This document shows, piece by piece, positions 7,764 through 16,423 of a stretch of 64,000 nt of DNA. The notes under the pieces are model-generated. The model was not told the DNA's origin. It saw only the letters and a program-made list of their open reading frames with translations, and did no database searches. Positions within the stretch are counted from its first letter, which is position 1, and every line of letters starts with the position of its first letter. The translations under genes were made by a program, and so were the position numbers. The DNA is from Trebonia sp963759545 (GTDB lineage Bacteria; Actinomycetota; Actinomycetes; Streptosporangiales; Streptosporangiaceae), in contig CAVXAB010000024.1 in NCBI GenBank assembly GCA_963759545.1, positions 80,556 through 144,555 on the forward strand, read 5' to 3'.

Positions 7764-8652
7764 CGGCACCGATCGCGCCGACGGGCAGTTGGCCGGGCAG
7801 CAGCCTGAGCCGGTCGGCCAGGCCGAGCGCGGCGAGGAACGGCGACGCGGCCGCCTGGGACCGCAGCGCCGCGGTGACCGCGGCGAGCAGCGGCTCGCCC
7901 ACGTGCGCGACGCCACCGCCGATGATGATCGCGGCCGGGTCGACCGCCAGGCTCAGCATCCTGATCGCGTCGGCCACCCCGGCGGCGAAGCGGTCACGGG
8001 CCGCGACCGCTTCCTGGTTTCCCGCCGCGGCCGCGGCGAAAAGGGCCTCGGCCGGAGGCACGTCCCCCTGGGCCGGCCAGGCGGCGGACAGGGCGGAGCC
8101 CGAGGCGCGCAGCTCCAGGCAGCCGCGCTGCCCGCACGAGCAGAGCGGGCCGGCGGGATCCACCGGCACGTGCCCGATCTCGCCGGCCGCGCCGTGAACG
8201 CCGCGCCGCAGCTTTCCCGACAGCACGAAGCCGGCCGCCAGGCCGGTGCCGAGGGCGAGGTAGGCCAGGTCGTCGGCGCCGCTGAGCACGTGGGCGCCCC
8301 AGGTGGCCGCGTTCAGGTCGTTCTCGACGACCACGGTGGCGCCGGTGCGGTCGGCCAGCCGGCCGGCCAGCGGGAACCACTCGCCGCCGAGGCCGAGGTT
8401 GACCGCATGGGCGACCGTGCCGCGGTCGCGGTCGACGATCCCGGGGATTCCGATGCCGATGTGCGACGGCAGGGCGCCGTCGAGCGCGGTGGCAAGCAGG
8501 TCGAGCACGGCGCTGGCGGCGTCGAGGACACCGTCAGGGCCGGGCCGGGTGTCCTGCCGGGTCTGGGTGATGACGGTGCCGTCGGCGTCGATGACCGCGC
8601 CGAGGATCTTGGTCGCGCCGATGTCCAGGCCGACCCGCAGCGTGCTAGTCAC
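7741..8652 (-). CDS. ROK-family sugar kinase (probable N-acetylglucosamine or glucose kinase)
   Basis: A 303-residue ROK kinase. The N-terminal ATP site is VGLDIGATKILGAVIDADG, the sugar-binding region VVENDLNAATWG, and the ROK zinc motif CSCGQRGCLE is intact. It has no DNA-binding domain, unlike the next gene upstream. Its start (GTG 8652) overlaps the repressor stop by 4 bp. In this operon it probably phosphorylates the imported amino sugar or its hexose. Glucokinase cannot be excluded. Confidence 0.85.
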   Translation of the reverse strand: MTSTLRVGLDIGATKILGAVIDADGTVITQTRQDTRPGPDGVLDAASAVLDLLATALDGALPSHIGIGIPGIVDRDRGTVAHAVNLGLGGEWFPLAGRLADRTGATVVVENDLNAATWGAHVLSGADDLAYLALGTGLAAGFVLSGKLRRGVHGAAGEIGHVPVDPAGPLCSCGQRGCLELRASGSALSAAWPAQGDVPPAEALFAAAAAGNQEAVAARDRFAAGVADAIRMLSLAVDPAAIIIGGGVAHVGEPLLAAVTAALRSQAAASPFLAALGLADRLRLLPGQLPVGAIGAALIGNTS

Positions 8653-9758
8653 GAGACACCCAGCTCACCGGAGAGCACCAGCACCGCGGCGCCGACCAGC
8701 ACCACGTCGTCGCCGAGCGGCGACATGCGCACGACCAGGTCGGCCGCCGAGTCGGCCATCACCCGCTGCCTGATCGTCGCGTCGAGCGCTTCGCGCAGTT
8801 CGCCGTCGAGCAGGTCGAGCGGTCCGGCGAGCACCACCTCGTGCAGGTTGAGCGCGGCGACCACCGGCGACAGCACCTCGCCGAGCAGGGTGCCGACGGA
8901 CGCCAGCGGACGCTGGCCGCGCCGCAGCTGCGACGCGGCCAGGATGGTTTCCAGGCAGCCGGTCCTGCCGCAGGCGCAGGGCGCGCCCCCCGGGTCGACG
9001 ACGACGTGGCCGATCTCGCCCGCGGCCCAGGCGTGCCCCTGGACGAGCGCGCCGCCGACGACAAGGCCGGCGCCGACGCCGGTCTCGATGCGCAGCAGCA
9101 TCAGGTCCGCCGCGGTGGTGCCGCCGAAGGTGTACTCGGCGAGGACCGCCGTGTTGGCGTCGTTGGCGACGTAGACGGGCAGGTCGAGCCGGCGGCGGAG
9201 GATGCCGGTCAGGTCGACCCCGGCCCAGTGCAGGTTGTGCGCGTCGAGGACCACGCCGCGTCCGTCTACCACGCCGGGGGTGCCGACGCCGACGCCGAGC
9301 ACCGGCCGGTCGATGCTGGCGCGCAATCGCTCGGCCAGGCCGACGGCGATGCCGACCGCCTCCTGCCCGCAGGCGCCGTCAAGCGGTACCTCGGCGCGGG
9401 CCTTGACCTGGCCGGACAGGTTGACGACGGCCCCGGCCATCCGGTCGAGGGACGAGAGGTCGAGTGCCACGATGTGGGCGGCGTCCGGCAGCAGGCCGAC
9501 CAGGGTCGGCGGCTTGCCGACCTTGCTCTCGGCGGGAGAGCCGAGTTCGCCGAGCAGGCCGTCGCTGATGAGGCCGCCCACCAGGTCGGAGACGGTCACC
9601 CGGGTGAGCCCGCTGGCCCGGGCGAGGTCGGCGCGGGAGGCGGGACCTTCCGCGAACAGGTGCTGGAGGATCAGTGAACGGTGGTGGCGCCGGGTGTCCT
9701 CCGCGAGCAGCTTGCCGATGGGGCGCAGCGGGCGGGGACGGACTCCGCCACTGTTCAC
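8649..9758 (-). CDS. ROK-family transcriptional repressor (NagC/RokR-like)
   Basis: A 369-residue regulator. A winged helix-turn-helix at about residues 30-85 contains SRADLARASGLTRVTVSDLV. It is followed by a full ROK domain with zinc motif CACGRTGCLE and the sugar-site segment YVANDANTAVLAEY. Such proteins release DNA on binding a sugar or sugar phosphate. It sits between the kinase and the transporter genes, so it probably controls this unit. The start lies just downstream of the permease stop. Confidence 0.87.
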   Translation of the reverse strand: MNSGGVRPRPLRPIGKLLAEDTRRHHRSLILQHLFAEGPASRADLARASGLTRVTVSDLVGGLISDGLLGELGSPAESKVGKPPTLVGLLPDAAHIVALDLSSLDRMAGAVVNLSGQVKARAEVPLDGACGQEAVGIAVGLAERLRASIDRPVLGVGVGTPGVVDGRGVVLDAHNLHWAGVDLTGILRRRLDLPVYVANDANTAVLAEYTFGGTTAADLMLLRIETGVGAGLVVGGALVQGHAWAAGEIGHVVVDPGGAPCACGRTGCLETILAASQLRRGQRPLASVGTLLGEVLSPVVAALNLHEVVLAGPLDLLDGELREALDATIRQRVMADSAADLVVRMSPLGDDVVLVGAAVLVLSGELGVS

Positions 9759-10633
9759 TTAACCGCTCCCGCCGTCAGGCCGCTCACGACACGCCGCTCG
9801 ATGATGGCGAACAGGATGATCACCGGCACGGTGGCGACCAGGCCAGCAGCGAAGAGGTGCCCCCAGTCGACGGAGTACTCCCCGATGTAGTTGTTGATCG
9901 CCACGGTCAGCGGCTGCTGCGACGGGGGCTGCCCGAGGCTGAGCGTGAGGGCGACAAGGAACTCGTTCCAGGCGGCGATGAAGGTGAAGATCAGGGCGGT
10001 CACGATGCCCGGCGCGGCCAGCGGCAGCGTGATCCTGGTCAGGGCGCCGACCCGCCCGAGGCCGTCGACCATCGCCGCCTCCTCGAGTTCGGCGGGGATC
10101 GAGGAGAAGAAGGCGTTGAGAATCCAGACCGCGAAGGCGAGGTTGAAGCCGGCGTCGACGATGACGAGCGACAGCGTCGGCGGCAGGCCGAAGTTGATGA
10201 ACTCGCGCTGGATGCCGACCAGCATGGCGGCCGGCTGGAACATCTGGGTCGCCAGCACGAGCAGCAGGAAGCCGGTGCGGCCGCGGAACCGGCGGCGCGC
10301 GGTGCAGTAGGCGGCGGGCATGGCGACGAGCAGCACGATGACGGTGGCGCCCGCGGCGATCTCCAGGCTGGTGCCGATGCTGCCGCCCAGGCCGGTTGAC
10401 CACAGGGTGGTGAAGTTCGAGAAGGTCCAGTGCTTCGGGAGGATGGTGGCCAGGCCGAGCTCGCTGTTCGGCCGCAGGGCCATCACGAGCATCTCGAGGT
10501 ACGGCAGCAGGAAGATGACGGCGATGACGTAGGCCGCGACGGCGATGACCCAGGTGCGCAGCGGCCGCCGGCTCCCCCGCGCCGACCGGGCCGTGGCGCT
10601 GAGCCGCGGTGCGGGCTTGGTCGTGGTGATCAT
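9755..10633 (-). CDS. carbohydrate ABC transporter permease (MalG type)
   Basis: A 292-residue inner-membrane permease with six predicted segments. The EAA motif region reads ELEEAAMVDGLGRVGALTRI and contacts the ATPase. Start ATG 10633 shares one base with the upstream permease stop. It pairs with the MalF-type permease and the lipoprotein upstream. No ATPase gene lies in the cluster, so the importer probably uses a shared MsiK-type ATPase, as is common in actinobacteria. Confidence 0.88.
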   Translation of the reverse strand: MITTTKPAPRLSATARSARGSRRPLRTWVIAVAAYVIAVIFLLPYLEMLVMALRPNSELGLATILPKHWTFSNFTTLWSTGLGGSIGTSLEIAAGATVIVLLVAMPAAYCTARRRFRGRTGFLLLVLATQMFQPAAMLVGIQREFINFGLPPTLSLVIVDAGFNLAFAVWILNAFFSSIPAELEEAAMVDGLGRVGALTRITLPLAAPGIVTALIFTFIAAWNEFLVALTLSLGQPPSQQPLTVAINNYIGEYSVDWGHLFAAGLVATVPVIILFAIIERRVVSGLTAGAVK

Positions 10634-11526
10634 CAGTCGACCTGCTCCTTCCAGCGGGTGGTGCTGAGGTAGACGAGGACGATGACGATGACCAGCAGGA
10701 AGTTGAAGACCGACATGGCCGCCGCCTGGCCGACGTCGCTCTGCTTGAGGTCGATCATGTAGATGGTGGAGGTGGAGGTCTCGTAGCCGGGCCCGCCCCT
10801 GGTCATCTCCCAGATGATCGGGAAGGAGTTGAAGACGTTGACGACGTTGATGAGCGTCGCGACGAGGATGGCCGGCCGCAGCAGCGGCAGCGTGACCCCT
10901 AGGTAGGACCGCCACGAGGTGGCGCCGTCGATCGAGGCCGCCTCGTACACGTCGCCGGGTATCCCCTGCAGGCCGGACAGGATGGCGTAGGTGGTGAACG
11001 GCAGCGAGACGAAGATCGCGACGGCCATCATCCAGGCCAGCGCGCTGGTCGGGTTGCCGAGCCAGTCCGCCTGGTTGGAGCCGAGCTGCTTGACCACGCC
11101 GATGTGGTGCAGGATCACGTTGATGACGCCGACGTTCGGGTCGAGCGCCCACTTGAAGATCAGCGCGGTCATCATGACCGAGGCGGCCCACGGGATGATG
11201 AGCGCCCACCGGGTCACCTGGCGGCCGGGGAACTTCTGGTGGAAGAGCTGCGCGAGGCCGAGCGAGATGAGCACGGTCACGGCCACGACGACCACGACCC
11301 ACACCACGGTGCGGAGCAGCACGGAGACGAAGTCGGGCTCGTGGAAGAGGTTGTCGTAGTTGGTGGTGCCGTTGTAGCCGGCGACGAAGCCTTCGCCGCC
11401 GATCTGCTGGAACGACGACTGCACCATGACCACGACCGGCCAGAGCACGACCACGCCGATGAGCGCGATCGCGGGGCCGAGCCACAGTAGCGGCACCAGG
11501 CGGCGGAGGGCGGGCATCACAGTCAT
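10633..11526 (-). CDS. carbohydrate ABC transporter permease (MalF type)
   Basis: A 297-residue permease with six membrane segments and the EAA loop DVYEAASIDGATSWRSYLGV. It lies between the binding-protein gene and the MalG-type permease and overlaps the latter by one base. A 90-bp gap holding a strong hairpin separates it from the binding-protein gene, which should lower its expression relative to the lipoprotein. Confidence 0.88.
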   Translation of the reverse strand: MTVMPALRRLVPLLWLGPAIALIGVVVLWPVVVMVQSSFQQIGGEGFVAGYNGTTNYDNLFHEPDFVSVLLRTVVWVVVVVAVTVLISLGLAQLFHQKFPGRQVTRWALIIPWAASVMMTALIFKWALDPNVGVINVILHHIGVVKQLGSNQADWLGNPTSALAWMMAVAIFVSLPFTTYAILSGLQGIPGDVYEAASIDGATSWRSYLGVTLPLLRPAILVATLINVVNVFNSFPIIWEMTRGGPGYETSTSTIYMIDLKQSDVGQAAAMSVFNFLLVIVIVLVYLSTTRWKEQVD

Positions 11527-11559
11527 CTCAATCTGGCGTCCTCATCGGGGTAGGGCCGG

Positions 11560-11591
11560 GCGGGACCCGGCGGGGGGTCACCGGGTCCCGC
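11560..11591 (-). terminator. intra-operon hairpin between binding-protein and permease genes
   Basis: GCGGGACCCGG (11560-11570) pairs perfectly with CCGGGTCCCGC (11581-11591) around a 10-base loop. No T-run follows. Such hairpins after binding-protein genes usually stabilise the 5' message and reduce read-through to the permeases. Confidence 0.6.
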
Positions 11592-11616
11592 GCGGCATCG
11601 GTCAGCTGGAACTATT

Positions 11617-12879
11617 TCAGCTGGCCGACGTGGTGGCTACCTGCTGCAGCTGCGACAGTTCCGTCGACGGGGTGCCGGTGACCGCGAGGCCGATCGTCTG
11701 CTGGATCTTGGCCTTCACGTTCGCCCAGCTGGTGTCGCTCGGGTACTGCACCGAGTTGGGCAGCGCGGTGAGGAACGGCCCGAAGACCGGGTCGGAGGAC
11801 AGTGCCTTCGCCGCGGTGGTCGTCGCGGGGAGCAGGTCGTACTCCTTGTCGAAGGCGAGCTGGTACTTGTCCTGGTAGGCGAAGTCGAGGAATTCCTTGA
11901 TCTGCGCCTGGTGACCGTTCGGCTTGAACGCCGCGACGTTGTCGCAGACGCCGAGGGTGGTGGTCAGCGGGCCGGCCTTGCCCGCGATCGGCACCGAGGT
12001 CCAGTCGGCAGCCTGCAGGACGCCGCCCGACTGGATGATCGGGATGAGCGCAGGCGAGCCGTTGATCATGCCGATCTTGCCCTCGGCGAATTCCTTCCAC
12101 AGGTCGGTGCGGTTGACCGTGCCCGGGTTGGGCTCGGTGTCGCCCGCGGAAACCAGGCCCTTGAGGTAGGTGAAGGCCGCGACGTTGGCCGCGCTGTTGA
12201 TGGTGTACTTGCCGGCGGTCTGGTAGCCGCCGCCGTCGCCGAGCATCCACAGCAGCGACTCGGCCTGAGCCTCCTCGGCACCGAGCGGCAGGCCAAAGCC
12301 GACGTCGCCCAGCTTGGTGACCTTCGCGGCGTCGGACTCGACGTTGGCCCAGGTCTGCGGGGCGGAAGTGATGCCCGCCTGCGTGAACAGCTTCTTGTTG
12401 TAGAAGAGCGTGCGGCTCGAGGTGGTGAACGGCATGCCGTACTGGGTGCCGTTGTAGGTGCCCTGCGCCTTGAACGCCGGCAGCAGGTTGCCCGGGTTCG
12501 ACAGCACGTCCGAGGCGGAGTAGAGCAGGCCGTCCTTGGCGTAGTTGGAGAAGTAGTCGCCCTCGGTGATGTCCGGGTACTGCTTGTTCTGGATCATCGT
12601 CTGGACCTGCTGGTCAAAGTTGGTCCAGGCGATCGAGGTGACGTTGACCTTGATGTCCGGGTGAACCTTCTCGAAGGCCGTGACGATGCCGTCCCAGTAC
12701 TTGGCGCTGGCATTGCTCGGGCCGGTGCCGTAGTCGGCGACCACGAGCTTGAGGGTGGTGGTACCGCTACCGCCGCTGCTGCCACCGGACGAGCCGCCGC
12801 TGCTGCATGCGGCCAGGGTCAGCGCGGCAGTGGCCGCGAGCGCGGCGCCGGAGATGCGCCTCGCGAACTTTTTGTCCAT
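11617..12879 (-). CDS. extracellular solute-binding lipoprotein of sugar ABC transporter
   Basis: A 420-residue family-1 binding protein. The signal peptide ends in LTLAAC (lipobox, Cys about residue 25), followed by a Ser/Gly-rich linker and then the mature domain (LVVADYGTGPSNASAKYWDG). Sugar-binding features such as GMPFTTSSRTLFYNKKLF are typical. It begins the operon with the two permeases, the ROK repressor, the kinase and nagB, which suggests import of an amino sugar or an oligosaccharide of it. Confidence 0.87.
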   Translation of the reverse strand: MDKKFARRISGAALAATAALTLAACSSGGSSGGSSGGSGTTTLKLVVADYGTGPSNASAKYWDGIVTAFEKVHPDIKVNVTSIAWTNFDQQVQTMIQNKQYPDITEGDYFSNYAKDGLLYSASDVLSNPGNLLPAFKAQGTYNGTQYGMPFTTSSRTLFYNKKLFTQAGITSAPQTWANVESDAAKVTKLGDVGFGLPLGAEEAQAESLLWMLGDGGGYQTAGKYTINSAANVAAFTYLKGLVSAGDTEPNPGTVNRTDLWKEFAEGKIGMINGSPALIPIIQSGGVLQAADWTSVPIAGKAGPLTTTLGVCDNVAAFKPNGHQAQIKEFLDFAYQDKYQLAFDKEYDLLPATTTAAKALSSDPVFGPFLTALPNSVQYPSDTSWANVKAKIQQTIGLAVTGTPSTELSQLQQVATTSAS

Positions 12880-13079
12880 CGGGGTCTCTTCTCTTCTGCA
12901 ATGAGCTGGGCCGTCTGACTGTGGCCGCCCAGTGAAGGTTTTTGTTAGTTGACCCTACTTACATATTTTCGTCAAGGGGGTGCGACGAGGCTTCACACGA
13001 ATGTGACGCAGCCGCAATCGCTTGCCGCCGTGCACGGTCGGCTCCCGGCCCGACGCGCCGCCCCGGGAGGGCCGACGCG

Positions 13080-13131
13080 AAGATGGTGGATCGCTGACCA
13101 CGCCATAGGGTGGCCAGCGATCCACTATCTT
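13080..13131. repeat. long palindrome, copy A of a two-copy family
   Basis: A 22-pair stem (13080-13101 with 13110-13131, one wobble and one mismatch) encloses an 8-base loop, with a T-run on the plus side. The central 36 bases match the palindrome at 56078-56113 at 29 positions, and one base pair differs in a compensated way (C-G against T-A). It may act as a terminator. Confidence 0.6.
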
Positions 13132-13170
13132 TTTCGAGTCTCATGAGTTACACGCCCATTTCATGAAATG

Positions 13171-13211
13171 TCCGGAGTTTCCTGCGTGGTTTTGGCGCCG
13201 GAAACTCCGGA
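13171..13211 (-). terminator. hairpin downstream of nadD
   Basis: TCCGGAGTTTCC (13171-13182) pairs perfectly with GGAAACTCCGGA (13200-13211). On the nadD strand the stem is followed by a moderately T-rich stretch. It overlaps the TCATGAAATGTCCG motif that also occurs at 5483. Confidence 0.55.
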
Positions 13212-13351
13212 TAGGCAGGCATGCGGGCGGACAGGCAGGCATGCGCGGGCGGCATGCGACAGCGCGGGCGACGCCGAGGACTCGTCGCGAAGCCGTCGTT
13301 CTGGATGCTCTTGCTGGGCTCTTGACCTTCAGTCAGTTAGCCCGCGGCAGG

Positions 13352-13957
13352 TCAGCCGGCGGTCCTCGCGTAGAGGTCGCGCTTGGCTATGTACTGGACC
13401 ACGCCGTCCGGTACCAGGTACCAGACCGGCTCGCCGGCCGCGACGCGGTGGCGGCACTCGCTGCTTGATATGGCGAGGGCGGGGATTTCGACCAGGGAGA
13501 CCTTGCCGTCAGGCAGGCCCGCGCCGGTGAGGCGGTGGCCTGGCCTGGTGCAGCCGATGAAGTGCGCGAGGCTGAACAGGTCGTCGACGTCGTGCCAGGT
13601 CAGGATGTTCGCCAGGGCGTCGGCGCCGGTGATGAAGTACAGGTCGGTGTCCGGGCCGTTTGCTTGCTTCAGTTCCCGCAGCGTGTCGATCGTGTACGTG
13701 GGGCCTGGGCGGTCGATGTCAGCGCGGCTGACGGAGAACCTCGGGTTGGACGCGGTGGCGATGACCGTCATCAGGTACCGGTCCTCGGCGCTTGACACCT
13801 TCCTGTCGTTCTTCTGGTACGGCTGGCCCGTGGGCACGAAGATGACCTCGTCGAGGGCGAAGATGTGCGCTACCTCGCTGCCGGCCACGAGGTGACCGTG
13901 GTGGACCGGGTCGAAGGTACCGCCCATCACGCCGACCCGCCTGCGCCCGTTTATCAA
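13352..13957 (-). CDS. nadD: nicotinate-nucleotide adenylyltransferase
   Basis: A 201-residue NadD that adenylates nicotinate mononucleotide in NAD synthesis. GGTFDPVHHGHL carries the HxGH nucleotidyltransferase signature, and ISSSECR is the C-terminal substrate motif. Start TTG 13957 is preceded by AAGGAGA at good spacing; the ATG inside VMGGTF would remove the first beta strand. It is separated from rsfS, its usual partner, by the amino-sugar cluster. Confidence 0.92.
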   Translation of the reverse strand: MINGRRRVGVMGGTFDPVHHGHLVAGSEVAHIFALDEVIFVPTGQPYQKNDRKVSSAEDRYLMTVIATASNPRFSVSRADIDRPGPTYTIDTLRELKQANGPDTDLYFITGADALANILTWHDVDDLFSLAHFIGCTRPGHRLTGAGLPDGKVSLVEIPALAISSSECRHRVAAGEPVWYLVPDGVVQYIAKRDLYARTAG

Positions 13958-14089
13958 CTGCCGTCTCCTTCACGTGCACGTATCGAGATGGTATAGGGCT
14001 GGGGGAGCCAAAAATGTTCCTGGTGATCCCCGGGAGTTACGCCTCTAGGACGATGCGTTCTGGTCGCGAGTGGGGCTACCATTCGAGAT

Positions 14090-15286
14090 ATGACTTCAGT
14101 TCCCGATCGGGCCCGTGTCCGGCTCACCGGCATCTCGTCCCGCGCCTACGAGCACCCGGCCGACCGCTCGGCACTTGTCGCGCTGCGCAAGCTGAGCGGC
14201 TTCGACGTGCTGCTGAGCAAGCTATTCGGCCTCATTAACGAACGTGCCTTGCGGCTGACCTTCCTGGCCGGCGCGGTCAAGGTCTCCGAGCGGCAGTTCC
14301 CGCACATCTACGCGCTCGTGCGGGACGGCGCCTACATCCTCGACCTGCCCGACGTGCCCGAGTGCTACGTCATCCAGTCGCCGATCGTCAACGCGATGGC
14401 GATCGGCCGCGACCGGCCGTTCGTCGTGGTCACGACCGGCCTCGTGAACCTGCATGACGAGGAGGAGCTCCGCTGGGTCATCGGCCACGAGCTCGGGCAC
14501 ATCCTGTCCGGGCACGCCGTGTACCGGACGATGATGCTCATCCTCATCCAGCTCGCCGCCCGCATCGCCTGGATGCCCATCGGGTACCTCGGGCTGCGGG
14601 CCATCATCTGGGGGCTTGAGGAGTGGTTCCGCAAGTCCGAGCTGTCGTGTGACCGGGCGGGGCTGCTTGCCGGGCAGGACGTGGACGCCGCGCGTCGTGC
14701 GCTGATGAAGCTCGCCGGCGGGCCGTACCTGTCCGAGCTGAACCCGGACGCGTTCCGCGAGCAGGCGCACGAGTACGACGCGGTGCCTGACCTGCGCGAC
14801 TCGATCCTGAAGCTCCTCCAGCTCCAGGGGAACACGCACCCCTTCGCCGTCGTGCGGTTCGCCGAGCTCGACCGGTGGGCGACGGACGGGTCGTACGAGT
14901 CGATCCTGGCCGGCGACTACCCGCGGCGGGACACCGACAGGGACGCGAAGTTCACCGACGAGGCGCGCAACGCGGCCAACTCCTACCGCGAGTCGTGGCA
15001 GCGGTCAGAGGACCCGCTGGCCGGGATCTTCCGCGGTGTCGCGGAGACCGGGGCGCGGGCGGCTTCCGGGCTGTTCGACCGGCTCGGCGGCAACCGCGGG
15101 CCCGGCTCTGGGTCTGGCTCTGGGCTCGAACGACAACAACTGATCGCGCAAGCTGATCGCTCAGCGAGGAGCGGGGCGCCGGGATTCTTCCGGCGCCCCG
15201 CTCCGCGTTTCCCGCCAGGGACGTCGCTTCAGAGCCCGCGCCGTCCGTACGAGACGCCCGAGCGCATGACGCTCGACTGCGCTTAG
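14090..15286 (+). CDS. M48-family metallopeptidase (membrane-associated)
   Basis: A protein of 350-398 residues with the zinc motif HELGH (about residue 137) followed by hydrophobic segments (MMLILIQLAARIAWMPIGYL) and a distal zinc-ligand region KSELSCDRAGLL. It resembles HtpX/Oma1-type peptidases. The last ~45 codons are suspect: a 15-bp perfect terminator stem (15168-15204) lies inside the open frame. In the alternative frame the protein would end at TGA 15141 directly after a Gly/Ser repeat (about 15103-15126), so an indel in that repeat is likely. It is the only plus-strand gene between proB and nadD. Confidence 0.8.
   Translation: MTSVPDRARVRLTGISSRAYEHPADRSALVALRKLSGFDVLLSKLFGLINERALRLTFLAGAVKVSERQFPHIYALVRDGAYILDLPDVPECYVIQSPIVNAMAIGRDRPFVVVTTGLVNLHDEEELRWVIGHELGHILSGHAVYRTMMLILIQLAARIAWMPIGYLGLRAIIWGLEEWFRKSELSCDRAGLLAGQDVDAARRALMKLAGGPYLSELNPDAFREQAHEYDAVPDLRDSILKLLQLQGNTHPFAVVRFAELDRWATDGSYESILAGDYPRRDTDRDAKFTDEARNAANSYRESWQRSEDPLAGIFRGVAETGARAASGLFDRLGGNRGPGSGSGSGLERQQLIAQADRSARSGAPGFFRRPAPRFPPGTSLQSPRRPYETPERMTLDCA
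15168..15204. terminator. strong terminator hairpin between M48 peptidase and proB
   Basis: GGAGCGGGGCGCCGG (15168-15182) pairs perfectly with CCGGCGCCCCGCTCC (15190-15204) around a 7-base loop, followed by a short T-run. It probably ends the peptidase transcript, and perhaps proB from the other side. Confidence 0.7.
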
Positions 15287-16419
15287 AGGATTACCAGGTC
15301 GTCACGATGGATTACTTCGCGTTCGTATTCTGGGCCGAGCTTGCTTGACAGCCAGCGCGTGGAGCGGCCCATAAGGGACGGGAGTTCCTTGGCGTCGTAG
15401 CTGACGATGCCTCTTGCCACTGGCTTGCCTTGTTCGTCGGTTAGCTCGACCGGGTCACCGGCTTCGAAGGTGCCTGCCACGCCGGTGATGCCCGCGGGGA
15501 GGAGGCTGGCCCGCCGTCCGACCACGGCCGCGATGGCGCCGTCGTCCAGTTTCAGGGTGCCCCGGGCTACGGCGGCATGGGCTAGCCAGAGGAGCCTGGT
15601 GCGCTGGCGCTGGCCGCTCGGGGCGAAGTAGGTGCCGGTTTTTTCTCCGGCTAGGGCCTGGCCGGCTTCCCTGGCCGTGGTGACCACCGTGGGAATGCCG
15701 GCGGAGGTGGCGATCAGGGCCGAGTCGACCTTCGTGGACATGCCGCCCCGGCCGAGCCCGCTAGCGCCGGTCTTGCCCGCCTTGACGTGTTCCAGGTCGC
15801 CCGGCCCGGTGATCAGGTCGAGCTTCCTGGCGCTGCCCCTTCTCGGGTCCCCGTCGTACAGGCCGTCGACGTCGGAGAGCAGGATGAGGGCGCTGGCCCT
15901 GCTCACGTGGGCGACCAGGGCGGCCAGCCGGTCGTTGTCACCGAAGCGGATCTCCTCGGTGGCCACCGTGTCGTTCTCGTTGACGATCGGGACGACCCCG
16001 AGTTCGAGCAGCCGGTCAAGGGTCCGCTGCGCGTTGCGGTAGTGGCCGCGGCGCATCAGGTCGTCCGCGGTCAGCAGCACCTGGCCGACGCCGAGACCGT
16101 GCGCCTTGAACGCCTCGGTGTAGCGGGCGATGAGCAGGCCCTGGCCGACGCTCGCCGCCGCCTGCTGGGTGGCCAGGTCCTTCGGGCGCTTCTTCAGGCC
16201 AAGCGGCGCCATGCCCGTGGCGATCGCGCCGGAGGAGACAAGCAGCACCTGGTGGCCGCCGTTGGCCCTGGCGGCGATCGCGTCGGTCAGCGCCGCGATG
16301 CGCGCGTCGTCGATCGCGCCGGCTTTGGTGGTCAGCGACGAGGATCCGATCTTGACGACGGTCCTTGGCGATCCTGCTATGTCGGGGCGGGCAGCGTTGT
16401 CGCGAGCAGGGTCCTGCAC
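15283..16419 (-). CDS. proB: glutamate 5-kinase
   Basis: A 378-residue ProB that phosphorylates glutamate in the first step of proline synthesis. The amino-acid-kinase domain starts VVKIGSSSLT and carries IVNENDTVATEEIRFGDND. A C-terminal PUA domain occupies about residues 280-370. Start GTG 16419 lies 4 bp after the obg stop, so the two are probably co-transcribed. proA, usually next, is absent here. Confidence 0.93.
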   Translation of the reverse strand: MQDPARDNAARPDIAGSPRTVVKIGSSSLTTKAGAIDDARIAALTDAIAARANGGHQVLLVSSGAIATGMAPLGLKKRPKDLATQQAAASVGQGLLIARYTEAFKAHGLGVGQVLLTADDLMRRGHYRNAQRTLDRLLELGVVPIVNENDTVATEEIRFGDNDRLAALVAHVSRASALILLSDVDGLYDGDPRRGSARKLDLITGPGDLEHVKAGKTGASGLGRGGMSTKVDSALIATSAGIPTVVTTAREAGQALAGEKTGTYFAPSGQRQRTRLLWLAHAAVARGTLKLDDGAIAAVVGRRASLLPAGITGVAGTFEAGDPVELTDEQGKPVARGIVSYDAKELPSLMGRSTRWLSSKLGPEYEREVIHRDDLVIL

Positions 16420-16423
16420 GACC

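Larger units (their letters stand above)
12880..13351. promoter_or_regulatory. nadD-amino sugar operon intergenic region
   Basis: No gene recognised. The part near the binding-protein gene (12930-12980) is AT-rich and should hold the operon promoter; TTGACG on the minus strand is a possible -35. The rest contains two long inverted repeats (annotated separately) and a 20-bp direct repeat starting AGGCAGGCATGCG near 13214 and 13234. Confidence 0.4.

Noticed and set aside
7669..9174. Long plus-strand open frame of 501 codons
   Set aside because: Antisense shadow of the two ROK genes; composition is that of a complementary GC-rich frame, with no homology.
6761..13000. DasR operator sites in the amino-sugar unit
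   Set aside because: No match to the ACTGGTCTAGACCACT-type dyad was seen in the upstream regions I read.
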